Positions 16,970 to 27,286 of a stretch of 64,000 nt of DNA are shown piece after piece. The notes below the pieces were generated by a model that saw nothing but the letters and a program-made list of their open reading frames with translations, was not told the DNA's origin and did no database searches. Source of the stretch: Nocardioides sp. TRM66260-LWL. Lineage in GTDB: Bacteria; Actinomycetota; Actinomycetes; Propionibacteriales; Nocardioidaceae. The position numbers and the translations under genes are program-made. Every line of letters begins with the position of its first letter. Within the stretch, counting starts at the first letter, position 1. Location of the stretch: contig NZ_JAIQZK010000004.1 of NCBI RefSeq assembly GCF_020075545.1, positions 248,001 to 312,000 on the forward strand. The letters run 5' to 3'.

Positions 16970-18153
16970 AGGCCGTCACCTGGCAGGGCCGCACCGACAT
17001 GCAGGTCGTGGAGGTCCCCGACCCCACGATCGAGCAGCCGACCGACGCGGTCGTCCGGATCACGTCCACCGGTCTCTGCGGCTCCGACCTGCACCTCTAC
17101 GACCCCCTGACGCCGTTCATGAGCGCCGGCGACGTCGTCGGACACGAGCCGATGGGCGTCGTCGTCGAGGTCGGCCCCGAGGTGCGCGACCTGCAGGTCG
17201 GCGATCGGGTCGTCGTGCCGTTCAACGTCAGCTGCGGCACCTGCTGGACGTGCACCCGCGGCCTGCACAGCCAGTGCGAGACCACGCAGAACCGCGAGCA
17301 GGGCACCGGCGCGAGCCTCTTCGGGTACAGCCGGCTCTACGGGCAGGTGCCCGGCGGCCAGGCCGAGTACCTGCGGGTGCCGTTCGCCGACACCCTGCCG
17401 ATCCGGGTGCCCGACGGACCGCCGGACGACCGGTTCCTCTACCTCTCCGATGTGCTGCCGACCGCCTGGCAGGGCGTCGAGTACGCCGACGTGCCGGACG
17501 GCGGCAGCCTGCTGGTGATGGGCGCCGGGCCGATCGGCGACATGGCGGCCCGGATCGCGCTGATGCGCGGGCTCCGGGTGGTCGTCGTCGACCGCGTGCC
17601 CGAGCGGCTCGCCCGGGTCGCCGCCCGCGGCGCGCAGACGATCGACCTCGCGTCCGCGGGCTCGGACGGCGTCGCCGAGCAGGTGCGCGACCTCACCGAC
17701 GGCCGCGGCACCGACGCCGTGCTCGACGCCGTCGGCATGGAGGCCCACGGCTCGCCGCTGGCCGAGACCGCGCAGAAGGCGTTGCGGCTGCTCCCGAGGC
17801 GGCTGCAGGGCGCGGTGATGACCGAGGCCGGCGTCGACCGGCTCGACGCGCTGCTCACCGGCATCGAGTCGGTGCGCCGCGGCGGCACCGTCTCGATCTC
17901 GGGCGTGTACGGAGGCGCCGCCGACCCGCTGCCGATGATGCAGATGTTCGACAAGCAGCTGACCCTGCGCATGGGCCAGGCCAACGTGCGCCGCTGGAGC
18001 GACGACATCCTGCAGCTGCTCGTCGAGGACGAGGACCACCTCGGCGTCGAGGAGTTCGCCACCCACCGGCTCCCGCTGGACGCCGCGCCCGAGGCCTACG
18101 CGCGGTTCCAGGCGAAGGAGGACGGCATGGTCAAGGTCGTGTTCCAGCCCTGA
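16966..18153 (+). CDS. Zinc-dependent alcohol dehydrogenase (formaldehyde dehydrogenase-like MDR)
   Basis: A 395-residue medium-chain dehydrogenase. The catalytic zinc ligands are Cys in TSTGLCGSDLHLYD and His-Glu in VVGHEPMG. The structural zinc site is four cysteines in CGTCWTCTRGLHSQC. The Rossmann motif is VMGAGPIGDMAA near residue 184. The inserted loop after the structural site and the length near 395 residues resemble glutathione-independent formaldehyde dehydrogenase-like enzymes. The ATG overlaps the methyltransferase stop (ATGA), so this is the last gene of the coupled operon starting at 14456. Confidence 0.9.
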   Translation: MKAVTWQGRTDMQVVEVPDPTIEQPTDAVVRITSTGLCGSDLHLYDPLTPFMSAGDVVGHEPMGVVVEVGPEVRDLQVGDRVVVPFNVSCGTCWTCTRGLHSQCETTQNREQGTGASLFGYSRLYGQVPGGQAEYLRVPFADTLPIRVPDGPPDDRFLYLSDVLPTAWQGVEYADVPDGGSLLVMGAGPIGDMAARIALMRGLRVVVVDRVPERLARVAARGAQTIDLASAGSDGVAEQVRDLTDGRGTDAVLDAVGMEAHGSPLAETAQKALRLLPRRLQGAVMTEAGVDRLDALLTGIESVRRGGTVSISGVYGGAADPLPMMQMFDKQLTLRMGQANVRRWSDDILQLLVEDEDHLGVEEFATHRLPLDAAPEAYARFQAKEDGMVKVVFQP

Positions 18154-18187
18154 GGCCCCGGGCGCGAGTCCGGTTGCGGCGAGGGGC

Positions 18188-20197
18188 TCAGCGCAGGGGG
18201 ACGACCGCATCCACCAGGGCGGGGTCGACCCCGTGCTGGCGGATGACGATCGTCGCCGTCATCGTGCGCGGCAGCCGGACCGTGAACCACACCGGCTCCC
18301 TCGAGGGCACGCCGTCACGCTCGCAGGCCGCGCTCAGGCGGGTGCGGCCGGCGATCGTGATCGACACGCACGCGCCGGCCGCGATGACGCCGATCTCCCG
18401 CGCGGTGATCCGCCGGGTCATCGAGCCGGAGCCGCGGAGCATCGTCAGCGTGCGACCGATGCCGGTGCCGCCGACGGCCCGGGCATCGCCGTGCCGGACG
18501 AAGGCGCGGTCGTCGTACGGCACCGCCGTGCAGCGCTCGCGGGCTCCGCGATCCCTCCGCGAGACGTTGCCGGCCCGGTCGCGCGCCCGCAGCCGGAAGC
18601 AGACGTTGGTGCCTGGGGGCAGCCTCCGACTCACGGACGTCGCGCGTGTGCGTCGCCACGCCGCCGGCGTCCGGTAGGCCCCCCACGGTCGGCCCGGCAA
18701 GGCGATCCGGCGGGAGACGTCGTAGGACGCCACCCCGAGGGCGTCCTCCGCGCCGTACCGCATGACGACGGGGCGGAAGGGGCTCTGCCGCCACGGCGTG
18801 GAGGACGACCGCCACGAGGTCAGTGGCCGGTAGCCGTCGGCGGTCAGGCAGGTCTGCGACCACGCGCTGACGTTGCCCGCCCAGTCATGGGTGCGCACGC
18901 GGAGGCACGTCCGCTGGTCGCGCTCCGAGGGCATCACCGTCAACCTCGCACGCGTCATGGCCGTGTCGTCGAGGTACGTCGTGAACAGGTCGGGCAGGTA
19001 GGTCGGCCGCGACGATTGCGCGACCTCGTACGCCACCCGATCGCCCACGCCGCCCGGGTCCGAGGCGGTCCAGACGACCGGCCACGAGCGCTGGGCCGAC
19101 GGGGTGCGCACCAGCCGCGGGACCCGGCTGAGGACGGGGGCGGTCGGAGGCGTCACGTCCTCGTCGACCTCGACCGGGGGCGAGGTCGGCAGCGTCGTCA
19201 CGCTCAGGGCGCCGTCCGGGTTGACGATCGCCAGCCGGGGCGATCCGTCGGCGTCGAGGGCGCTCAGGCGGTCGTCGCCGTCGACCAGCCCTCGCGAGCT
19301 CCGCGCGAAGGTCCACGTGCGGTGCGCGGTGCCGAGATCGTCGACGCGCACCTCGTCCTGCCCCGCGGTCGCGGAGAGGGAGAGGGTCGCGGAGAGGCCG
19401 ATGACGTCGTCCGGGATCTGCCGGGGCGAGACCGCGCGGGTGGTGTCGAGCAGAGCGGCCACGTCGAGGCAGCGCACGGCCACCAGTCCGCCACCCGCGG
19501 CGAGCACCCCGTCCGGCAGCCCGCAGCCTCCGGGAAGGGCCCGACCGACGACGTCGCCGGTGCGGAGGTCGAGCGCCCGGAGCGTGGTGCTGCCCGGCTC
19601 GACGTCCCAGACGGTCGTGCCGTCGACCTCGGGCGTGTGACTCGCTCGGACCGAGTCGGAGCCCGGCCAGGCCGAGCCGTCGACGACCTGCTCGACCCGC
19701 CAGAGAACGTCCGCCCCGCGCGTCGAGACCGCCTGACCGCCGCCCCCGAGCCGCGGGTCGCCGCAGCTCTCGAGACGGCGATCGACCGGTGCGCCCGCCA
19801 CCGAGCCGATCAGGCGGTAGCCCGCGCAGTGGAGGCCTGGCCGCGCCCTCAGCAGCAGGACGTCCCCCGCGACCGCGACCAGGGGCTGGTCGATCGGCTG
19901 GCCGGTCGACGGGTCCTGCACCGCCGACCAGGATCCGGTCCCGTCCGCAGCGGTCGTCAGGACGCGGCTGGTCCGCGCACCGTCCGACGCCGTGGTGCCG
20001 ACCCCGGCGAACACCACGTCGCCCGCGAGCGCGACCCTGCCGACCGTGGCACCTGCCGGCAGCGCGGGCAGGGGCACCGTGACCGGCGCGGGCTCGGGGC
20101 CGTCGGCCAGTGCCGCCGGGGCCGACGTGCCGACCACCGCGAGGAGGGGCAGGAGCAGCGCGGCGGCGACGAGGCCCGGCCGAGTGGGTGCGTGCAT
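18188..20197 (-). CDS. Large secreted protein, ten-cysteine family, paralog B
   Basis: A 669-residue exported protein with a signal peptide (PGLVAAALLLPLLAVVGTSA, cut after ALA). It has the same order of elements as paralogs A and C: a propeller-like N-terminal half with Cys pairs at HCAGYRLIG and CGLPDGVL, two CxRxRxxDxAGNVS modules (CLRVRTHDWAGNVSAW and CFRLRARDRAGNVS), and a final Cys pair around ACVSITIAGR, ending LVDAVVPLR. ATG at 20197 has GGAGGA eight bases upstream. It lies convergent with the alcohol dehydrogenase gene. No enzymatic motif is recognised; an adhesive or ligand-binding role is only a guess. Confidence 0.8.
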   Translation of the reverse strand: MHAPTRPGLVAAALLLPLLAVVGTSAPAALADGPEPAPVTVPLPALPAGATVGRVALAGDVVFAGVGTTASDGARTSRVLTTAADGTGSWSAVQDPSTGQPIDQPLVAVAGDVLLLRARPGLHCAGYRLIGSVAGAPVDRRLESCGDPRLGGGGQAVSTRGADVLWRVEQVVDGSAWPGSDSVRASHTPEVDGTTVWDVEPGSTTLRALDLRTGDVVGRALPGGCGLPDGVLAAGGGLVAVRCLDVAALLDTTRAVSPRQIPDDVIGLSATLSLSATAGQDEVRVDDLGTAHRTWTFARSSRGLVDGDDRLSALDADGSPRLAIVNPDGALSVTTLPTSPPVEVDEDVTPPTAPVLSRVPRLVRTPSAQRSWPVVWTASDPGGVGDRVAYEVAQSSRPTYLPDLFTTYLDDTAMTRARLTVMPSERDQRTCLRVRTHDWAGNVSAWSQTCLTADGYRPLTSWRSSSTPWRQSPFRPVVMRYGAEDALGVASYDVSRRIALPGRPWGAYRTPAAWRRTRATSVSRRLPPGTNVCFRLRARDRAGNVSRRDRGARERCTAVPYDDRAFVRHGDARAVGGTGIGRTLTMLRGSGSMTRRITAREIGVIAAGACVSITIAGRTRLSAACERDGVPSREPVWFTVRLPRTMTATIVIRQHGVDPALVDAVVPLR

Positions 20198-20320
20198 GGG
20201 GTCCTCCGCGAGCTGGTGCGTGCCCGGACGCCGCACGGTCGGCACCCTAGCCGTCGTCGGCGGCGGTCAACGCAGGATCAGGACGAGTGCGCAGGCTGGG
20301 CGGGCCCCGATGCACCGGGC

Positions 20321-20635
20321 TCAGCCGGGCGTGGAGCCCTCATCGTCGATGCTGAACGACCGCAGCCAGGCCGCCGCGGCGCGCGCCCGCTCGCCGAGGG
20401 CGTCGAGAGCGGCGGCGTCGAGGTCGTGCTGCTCCGGATCGAGCACGACGCCCCGCTCCACGACGCCGCGCTCGGCGACCTCGAGCTCGAAGCCGAAGAA
20501 CGGCTCCAGCACCGGCCCCTGGTGGTAGCGCGCCGGAGCGCCGTCGACCTCGAACTCCCACGGGTGCCCGGGCTGGAGCACGCAGGCGGAGGGGCAGGGC
20601 GGGAGCGGCGCTGGTTCAGTCCACCTCGACGTCAT
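20321..20635 (-). CDS. Small hypothetical protein (104 aa)
   Basis: I do not recognise this protein. It is acidic and cytoplasmic-looking, with a central block GHPWEFEVDGAPARYHQGPV and an alpha-helical C-terminus (LDALGERARAAAAWLRSF). Coding-like codon bias and the plausible ATG at 20635 support it. Its 5' region faces the LacI-type gene on the other strand, so the two may share a divergent promoter region. Confidence 0.55.
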   Translation of the reverse strand: MTSRWTEPAPLPPCPSACVLQPGHPWEFEVDGAPARYHQGPVLEPFFGFELEVAERGVVERGVVLDPEQHDLDAAALDALGERARAAAAWLRSFSIDDEGSTPG

Positions 20636-20748
20636 CGCAGACGCTCCCAGGATCCGTGGGCCATACTCCACTGACCCGGGTGACTCGGCGCCCCACTCGA
20701 CGCCTGCGCAGCCTCGAGCCGAGTGCGCTCTCGGGTGGAGAGGACGAC

Positions 20749-21660
20749 GTGCCCGATGACGCCAGCAGCCAGGACCACCCCGACCAGACCGCCGGATCCT
20801 CCGGATCTCCGGCGCAGTCCCGTCTGAGCCGCGACCCCGACCGGAGCCTCCCCGCCGGTCGTCCCGCGACGCTCAAGGACGTCGCGGCCCTGGCCGGCGT
20901 CAGCATCAAGACCGCCTCGCGCGTGGTCAACGGCGAGCGGGTGAACCCGGCCATGGAGGAGCGCGTGCGCTCCGCGGTGGGCATCCTCGCCTACCGCGCC
21001 AACCCGCTGGCCCGTCAGCTCAAGCGCGGGGGCGTCGCACCCCGGCTCGTGGTGCTGTGCGTGCCGACCCTGGCGACGCCCGGCCTCGCCGACCTGCACG
21101 CCGGCCTGGCCGAGGGGCTGGGCTGTGCGGACCAGTGCGGGCCCGCCGTGCCGGACGACGGCTGCGTGCTCGTCGCGCCCCAGGGAAGCATCGAGCGACT
21201 GGTGCGGGAGGCGGGCGTGGCGCTCGCCGGGGTGGTCGACCTCGCGACCGGCGCCGACACGGCGGCGACCGAGGGCCACCTCCCGTACGTGCGCCTGGTC
21301 GTCGACGACGACGTGGCCGAGGTGCGGGCCCGGGCGCACGAGCAGGGCATCGACGAGGTGATCGTCGCCGACGCCGCCGGGCTCGCCGACCTCGGCGCGC
21401 TGCTGGACGCGCGTGCCGCCGACGCCGCCCCCGTGGCCGTGCTGGTGCAGGGCCCGGCGCCCGCGCTGCCGCCCCAGGAGCCGCGAGTCGGGCTGTGGGT
21501 CTGCCACGACGAGCTGCCCCGCTCCGGCTGGCACACCCTGCGCCCCGACGCCGTGGACGCCGGGCGTCGGGCGGGACTGCGGCTGCGTGAGGCGGCGCAG
21601 CGGATGGAGGGCGTGCACGAGGAGCCGGTGCGGCTGCTCTGGGCGGCGCCCTCCGCCTGA
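20749..21660 (+). CDS. LacI-type DNA-binding transcriptional regulator
   Basis: The N-terminal LacI helix-turn-helix is plain: ATLKDVAALAGVSIKTASRV followed by VNGERVNPAMEERV, the hinge region and NPLARQLKRGG. The remaining 200 residues form a reduced sugar-binding-like domain without the usual LacI effector motifs, so the ligand is unclear. GTG at 20749 has GGAGAGG nearby; an in-frame GTG at 20656 is possible and would add 31 disordered residues. A perfect 18-bp palindrome with central CG lies 60 bases after the stop and is the type of site this family binds. Confidence 0.82.
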   Translation: MPDDASSQDHPDQTAGSSGSPAQSRLSRDPDRSLPAGRPATLKDVAALAGVSIKTASRVVNGERVNPAMEERVRSAVGILAYRANPLARQLKRGGVAPRLVVLCVPTLATPGLADLHAGLAEGLGCADQCGPAVPDDGCVLVAPQGSIERLVREAGVALAGVVDLATGADTAATEGHLPYVRLVVDDDVAEVRARAHEQGIDEVIVADAAGLADLGALLDARAADAAPVAVLVQGPAPALPPQEPRVGLWVCHDELPRSGWHTLRPDAVDAGRRAGLRLREAAQRMEGVHEEPVRLLWAAPSA

Positions 21661-21720
21661 CGACGGTCCGAGGGTCCGGGGATCGGGCGCCCGGTGCTGT
21701 CCCACACTGACCTCCTGATC

Positions 21721-21738
21721 TGAGACAACGTTGTCTCA
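21721..21738. promoter_or_regulatory. Perfect 18-bp palindrome, LacI-type operator candidate
   Basis: The sequence TGAGACAACGTTGTCTCA is a perfect palindrome with the central CG pair favoured by LacI-family proteins. It has no loop and no T-tract, so it does not look like a terminator. It sits between the 3' ends of the LacI-type gene and paralog C, where no obvious promoter needs control, so its role is open. Confidence 0.55.
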
Positions 21739-21887
21739 CGCTAGTCGACGTCGCCCTGACGGACGTCGCGGCCCGGCGGGTGGACGTCCGTTGCCAGGGC
21801 GAAGCCCACGGGCGACCCCGACGCAGCCGGGCGCGTGCCACTGCCGTCCCGTGCCCCCACCGGGCCCGCCGCATGCGCGGCCGGGGG

Positions 21888-23945
21888 TCAGCGCTCGACC
21901 GCGACGCCGTCGAGCAGCAGCTGACCCGGGCCGTTCCCGATCGGCCTGATGATCACGTCGCCCGTGACCGCGCGGTTCAGATGCACCCGCACCTGCGTGC
22001 CGGACAGATCGCCGTCGTCGCCGTAGGAGCAGTGCGCCGCGACCCGCCGTCCGCCGACCTCCACCCGGAAACACGTGTAGGGCGTGGTGCGCATGAGCAC
22101 GATGAGCCTGCGGGCCGTGATCCTGCCGAGATGGATCCTCGACCTCCGGTCGATCGTGGTGCTCGTGCTCCCGATCGGGTCGATGGCCTTCCCCGTGGTC
22201 CGGACGCGGTGATGCGGGCCGTCGATGCGCAGCGTGGTCTCGTCGTAGGGCACCGCGCCACACCTCGGACGGTTCGGATCCCAGCCGCCGACGTTGCCGG
22301 CGCGGTCCCGAGCGCGGACCCGCAGGCAGACCTGGCTGCCGGGGGTCAGTCGGATCGCGTGCTCGCCGCCGCGGACCCCGCGCCAGCGCGCGGGCACGCG
22401 CCAGGGCGAGAGCACCCTGCCCGGCAGGGCGATCCGACGGCCGATGTCGTAGGAGGTGATGCCCTGCCCCGATCCGGAGGGCCTCACGACGAAGCCGAGG
22501 CGGAGCGGGCCGCGTCGCTTCACCAGTCCGATCCCCATCTCGGGCGCGGAGAACTCCGCCAGGGGCGCGCCGGCGTCGACGACGACGCAGGAGACGGCCC
22601 ACGGCCCGAGGTTGCCGGCCCAGTCGCGGGCGCGGACGCGCAGGCACCGTCGCTCCGGCCCTCGCAAGGTCAGCTCGAACGTGTGGCGTCGTGTGCTCGA
22701 GTACGGCGAGCTCCACTGCATCGGCTCGCCGACGTAGCCGAGTCCGTACGAGGAGATCGACTCGAGCGCGCCTGCGGTCTGGTCGTCGCTCACGGCCCAC
22801 GACCACCGGAGCGTGGGATCCCGCCGAGCGCCCGCGATGAGCGGACGAGGCGTCCGGGTGAACCGCACCGTGGGCGCGGTGACGTCGGTGGTCGTCTCGA
22901 TCGGGGCCGAGGTGGAGAAGGTCCAGACCGACGCCGTGGAGGGGGACGTCGCGACGATGACCGCCGGCCGATCGGCGACGTCCGCGGCGACCGTCGGGGG
23001 GCGATCGACGTCCTCCCAGAGGTACCGACCGCCGTACCAGCCGGTGATGACCCAGCTGCGGGCCGCCGACCCGAGATCGTGCACGGTCACCGACGGGGAC
23101 GACAGAGCGTCCGGCCAGGCGATCCCGACCCTGCCCACGTCGTCCAGCTGCGGCTCGACGCGCGCCGGCAGCCCGCGACGCGTGTCGACGGCTGCGGCGG
23201 TGCCGGCGCAGCGGAGGTGCACGACGCCGTCGACGACCTCCCGGAGCGTCGCGTTGAAGCGGCATGCCAGCGGCAACGGCCACGACCGGCCCTCGCCCGT
23301 GCGGACGTCGAGGGACCTCAGCTCGCTCTGCTGGCCGTGAAACCACCAGACGAGGTCGCCGTCGACCGAGAAGTCCCGCTGGGAGTCCTGGTCGTAGTCC
23401 AGCTCCTCGACCAGCGAGCCGTCCGAGATGCGTCGGAGCTCCCACGGCTCGTAGCCGATCCCGCTGTGCGGATCGCCGAAGCCGGTGGCGACGACGAACG
23501 CCCCCTCGCGGCCGACCGTGGGACGGCCGCAGGAGCGGAACCGTCCCGATCGCGCCTCCCCGAGGATGACGTAGTCGTCACACAGGTACGAGTCGCCTGA
23601 TCCGACGACCGCCACGCCGCGCCCCACCTCCACGGCGCCACCGCGAACGGGCTGCGCGGTCGCCGGATCCAGCAGGTCCTGCCACGGGCCGCTGCCGTCG
23701 GAGGGCGCGACGAGGACGCGGCCGCTGGAGGTGTTCGACCCCGTGTCGGCGACCACGGCGTACGCGGTGTCGCCGTCCAGCCGGACGCTGCGGATGGTGG
23801 TGCCGTCGGGCACCGCCGGCAGCCGCACCTCGGTGGCGGCGAAGGGGTCGTCGGCACCGGACGCCGGGGGCGCGGCCGCCGGGCCGAGGAGCGTGGACAC
23901 GACGGTGACGCAGAGCGCGGCGACGCGGGCACGGGGAGCGGGCAT
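21888..23945 (-). CDS. Large secreted protein, ten-cysteine family, paralog C
   Basis: A 685-residue exported protein with a signal peptide (RVAALCVTVVSTLLGPAAA). The layout matches paralogs A and B: propeller-like half with Cys pairs at LCDDYVILG and ACRFNATL, then CLRVRARDWAGNLGPW and CLRVRARDRAGNVGGW modules, then TCFRVEVGGR and an end reading LLLDGVAVER. Ten mature cysteines occupy the same places as in the paralogs. ATG at 23945 is preceded by GGAGGTCGCC. Sequence identity outside the cysteines and modules is modest, which suggests an old duplication followed by divergence of the binding surface. Confidence 0.8.
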   Translation of the reverse strand: MPAPRARVAALCVTVVSTLLGPAAAPPASGADDPFAATEVRLPAVPDGTTIRSVRLDGDTAYAVVADTGSNTSSGRVLVAPSDGSGPWQDLLDPATAQPVRGGAVEVGRGVAVVGSGDSYLCDDYVILGEARSGRFRSCGRPTVGREGAFVVATGFGDPHSGIGYEPWELRRISDGSLVEELDYDQDSQRDFSVDGDLVWWFHGQQSELRSLDVRTGEGRSWPLPLACRFNATLREVVDGVVHLRCAGTAAAVDTRRGLPARVEPQLDDVGRVGIAWPDALSSPSVTVHDLGSAARSWVITGWYGGRYLWEDVDRPPTVAADVADRPAVIVATSPSTASVWTFSTSAPIETTTDVTAPTVRFTRTPRPLIAGARRDPTLRWSWAVSDDQTAGALESISSYGLGYVGEPMQWSSPYSSTRRHTFELTLRGPERRCLRVRARDWAGNLGPWAVSCVVVDAGAPLAEFSAPEMGIGLVKRRGPLRLGFVVRPSGSGQGITSYDIGRRIALPGRVLSPWRVPARWRGVRGGEHAIRLTPGSQVCLRVRARDRAGNVGGWDPNRPRCGAVPYDETTLRIDGPHHRVRTTGKAIDPIGSTSTTIDRRSRIHLGRITARRLIVLMRTTPYTCFRVEVGGRRVAAHCSYGDDGDLSGTQVRVHLNRAVTGDVIIRPIGNGPGQLLLDGVAVER

Positions 23946-24039
23946 GGCGACCTCCGAGTCGGTCGGACGCCGGTGGGGTCGCACGTCCGACGCGTCACGC
24001 TAGCGGTCCCGAGCCGCTCGCCGCGCGGTTACGCGGACC

Positions 24040-25095
<1,056 letters not shown>

Positions 25096-25566
25096 TCAGT
25101 CGGCGGCGAGCTGCTCGAGCAGCGCGGTGGTGCGCAGCGGCTGGTGCTCGCGCAGGGAGATGACCGTGGCCGTGCGCAGGACGTCCGGCACCGCGAGCAG
25201 CTCGCCGGTGACGCGGTGCAGGTCGGCGGTGTCGCGCGCCACGACCTTGACGAGCAGGTCGGCCTCGCCGCTGATGGCGTGCACCTCCAGCACCTCCGGG
25301 ATGCCGGCGAGCGCGGCGACGGCGTGGTCGCCCCGGGTCTGGCTCAGCTCGATCGAGACGAACGCGAGCAGGCCCCAGCCCATCGCCGCGGGGTCGATGC
25401 GACGACCGAACCGGCCGACGACCCCGCGCTCCTCGAGCCGCCGCAGCCGTGCCTGGACGGTGTTGCGCGCGACCCCGAGCGTGCGGGCGAGCGCCAGCAC
25501 GGATGCATCGGGCGCCGCGTCCAGTGCGAGCAGCAACCGGGCGTCGAGGCGATCCGGATCGAGCAC
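25096..25566 (-). CDS. Lrp/AsnC-family transcriptional regulator
   Basis: The protein (156 aa) has an N-terminal helix-turn-helix (VLALARTLGVARNTVQARL) and a C-terminal RAM ligand-binding domain (VLEVHAISGEADLLVKVVA). GTG at 25566 has AGGAG eight bases upstream, which is better placed than for the GTG at 25575. It is divergent from the PLP decarboxylase gene with 91 bases between the starts, so it probably controls that gene, and possibly itself, in response to an amino acid. Confidence 0.88.
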   Translation of the reverse strand: MLDPDRLDARLLLALDAAPDASVLALARTLGVARNTVQARLRRLEERGVVGRFGRRIDPAAMGWGLLAFVSIELSQTRGDHAVAALAGIPEVLEVHAISGEADLLVKVVARDTADLHRVTGELLAVPDVLRTATVISLREHQPLRTTALLEQLAAD

Positions 25567-25657
25567 TCTGATCACTCCTGATGGCTATCTGCGGCAGGAT
25601 CGTCAGTCTTCCGACCCTCGGTTGCGCAGATCATCCACCACCAGCACCCTCGTCGCC

Positions 25658-27121
25658 ATGACCACGTCGACCCCTGCACAGCCGATCGCCCCCGACGCCG
25701 ACGCGGTGCGCGCCACCCGCGCCCAGCTGCTGAGCACCCTCACCGACGCCATCGGCGAGGCCTGGACGTCCTTCGACCGGCCGCGCCCGGCCGAGCCGGA
25801 GGTCGACGCGGCGCTGCTGGAGCGGCTGCGGGCGACGCTGCCCGAGCAGGCCGGCGACCGCGCCCAGGCCCTGGCCGACGCGGTGCACATCCTCGAGGCG
25901 AGCGTCTCGCCGTCGCGTCCGCTGTACCTCGCCTACGTCGGCTCGAGCGGCGTCGAGGTCGGCGTCGTCGCGGCCGCGCTCGCCGCCACCTACGACGCGA
26001 ACCTCGCGACGGCGGCCGGCGCCGCCGACCTGCTCGACCGCCAGGCGGTGGAGTGGATCGCCGACTTCGTCGGCTTCCCGCTCGGCGAGGGCCACTTCAC
26101 CAGCGGCGGCCAGACGTCGAACCTCACCGCGATCCTGGTGGCTCGCGAGCAGGCGCTGCCGGGCACGCGGGAGCACGGCCTGGCCGGGCGCGAGGCCGCG
26201 GTCTACTGCTCGGCGGAGGCCCACCACTCGGTGGTGCGCGCGGTCGAGGCCGCCGGGCTCGGGCGCCGCTCCGTGCGTCGCATCGCGATCGACGAGCAGC
26301 GCCGCATGCGTCCCGACGCGCTCGACGACGCGCTCGCGCAGGACCTCGCCGCGGGCGTCGTCCCGGTGGCGGTCGTGGCGACCGCCGGCACCACGCTGAC
26401 CGGCGCGGTCGACCCGCTGGACGCGATCGCGGACGTCTGCGCGCGGCACGGCGTCTGGCTGCACGTCGACGGCGCCTACGGCCTCCCGGCGGCCGCGACG
26501 GCGCTCGCCGCCCCGCACTTCCGGGGGCTGGAGCGCGCCGACTCGGTGACGATCGACGCCCACAAGTGGCTGGGCATGCCGAAGAGCTGCAGCGTCGTGC
26601 TGATGCGCACGCGCGGGGCGCTGCGCCGGGCGTTCGCGCACGAGGAGACCTACATGCTCCACGAGGGCGACGCCGGCAACCCGGTCGACTCCACGCTGGA
26701 GTACTCCCGGCCGTTCCGCTCGCTGAAGCTCTGGCTGACGATGCGGGTGCACGGCGCCGCCGAGTACCGCGAGGCCCTGACCCGCACCCTCGAGCACGCC
26801 GCACGGTTCACCGACGCCGTCCGTGCGCACCCCGAGCTGGAGCTGCTGCACGAGCCGATGCTCTCGACCGTCTGCTTCCGGCACGTGCCCGCCGACGGCG
26901 CGGCCTGGGACGACGCGGCCTTGGACGCCCACAACCAGCGGCTCGCCCGCGCGGTGCAGCGCGACGGGCGGGTCTTCCTGGCCCCGGCGCAGATCGACGG
27001 GGCGACGTGCCTGCGCGTCTGCTTCGTCAACTTCCGCACGACCGCCGAGGACGTCGCCACCGCGCTCGACGTCGTCACGACGCTCGGCGCGGCGCTCGCC
27101 TCGGAGCGCGCCGGGGCCTGA
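25658..27121 (+). CDS. PLP-dependent group II decarboxylase / aminotransferase-like enzyme
   Basis: A 487-residue fold-type I PLP enzyme of the aromatic-L-amino-acid/glutamate decarboxylase group. The Schiff-base lysine lies in TIDAHKWLGMPKSC near residue 307. The PLP-aspartate is in LHVDGAYGLPA, and the cofactor histidine region is YCSAEAHHSVVRA. TSGGQTSNLTAILVARE is the phosphate-binding block. Such enzymes decarboxylate aromatic or acidic amino acids. Divergence from an Lrp-type gene fits amino-acid catabolism. The exact substrate is unresolved. Confidence 0.87.
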   Translation: MTTSTPAQPIAPDADAVRATRAQLLSTLTDAIGEAWTSFDRPRPAEPEVDAALLERLRATLPEQAGDRAQALADAVHILEASVSPSRPLYLAYVGSSGVEVGVVAAALAATYDANLATAAGAADLLDRQAVEWIADFVGFPLGEGHFTSGGQTSNLTAILVAREQALPGTREHGLAGREAAVYCSAEAHHSVVRAVEAAGLGRRSVRRIAIDEQRRMRPDALDDALAQDLAAGVVPVAVVATAGTTLTGAVDPLDAIADVCARHGVWLHVDGAYGLPAAATALAAPHFRGLERADSVTIDAHKWLGMPKSCSVVLMRTRGALRRAFAHEETYMLHEGDAGNPVDSTLEYSRPFRSLKLWLTMRVHGAAEYREALTRTLEHAARFTDAVRAHPELELLHEPMLSTVCFRHVPADGAAWDDAALDAHNQRLARAVQRDGRVFLAPAQIDGATCLRVCFVNFRTTAEDVATALDVVTTLGAALASERAGA

Positions 27122-27286
27122 GCGGCGCCTCACCCGCTGAGACGCTGAACCAACAGGTCGGCCGGCACACCGAGGCGTGGTTCGCGCAGCAGGCGGCCGA
27201 CGGGATCGAGACCGCCGGGCCCGCCGACGCCGGTGCCGAGACCGCCGATGCCGAGCCCGAGGCGCGTCAGCCCGTCTGATGCGACC

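Noticed and set aside
27122-27286. Possible short coding remnant (Ala/Glu-rich, ending near 27279)
   Set aside because: No start codon with a ribosome site and only low-complexity sequence; it may be chance in GC-rich DNA.
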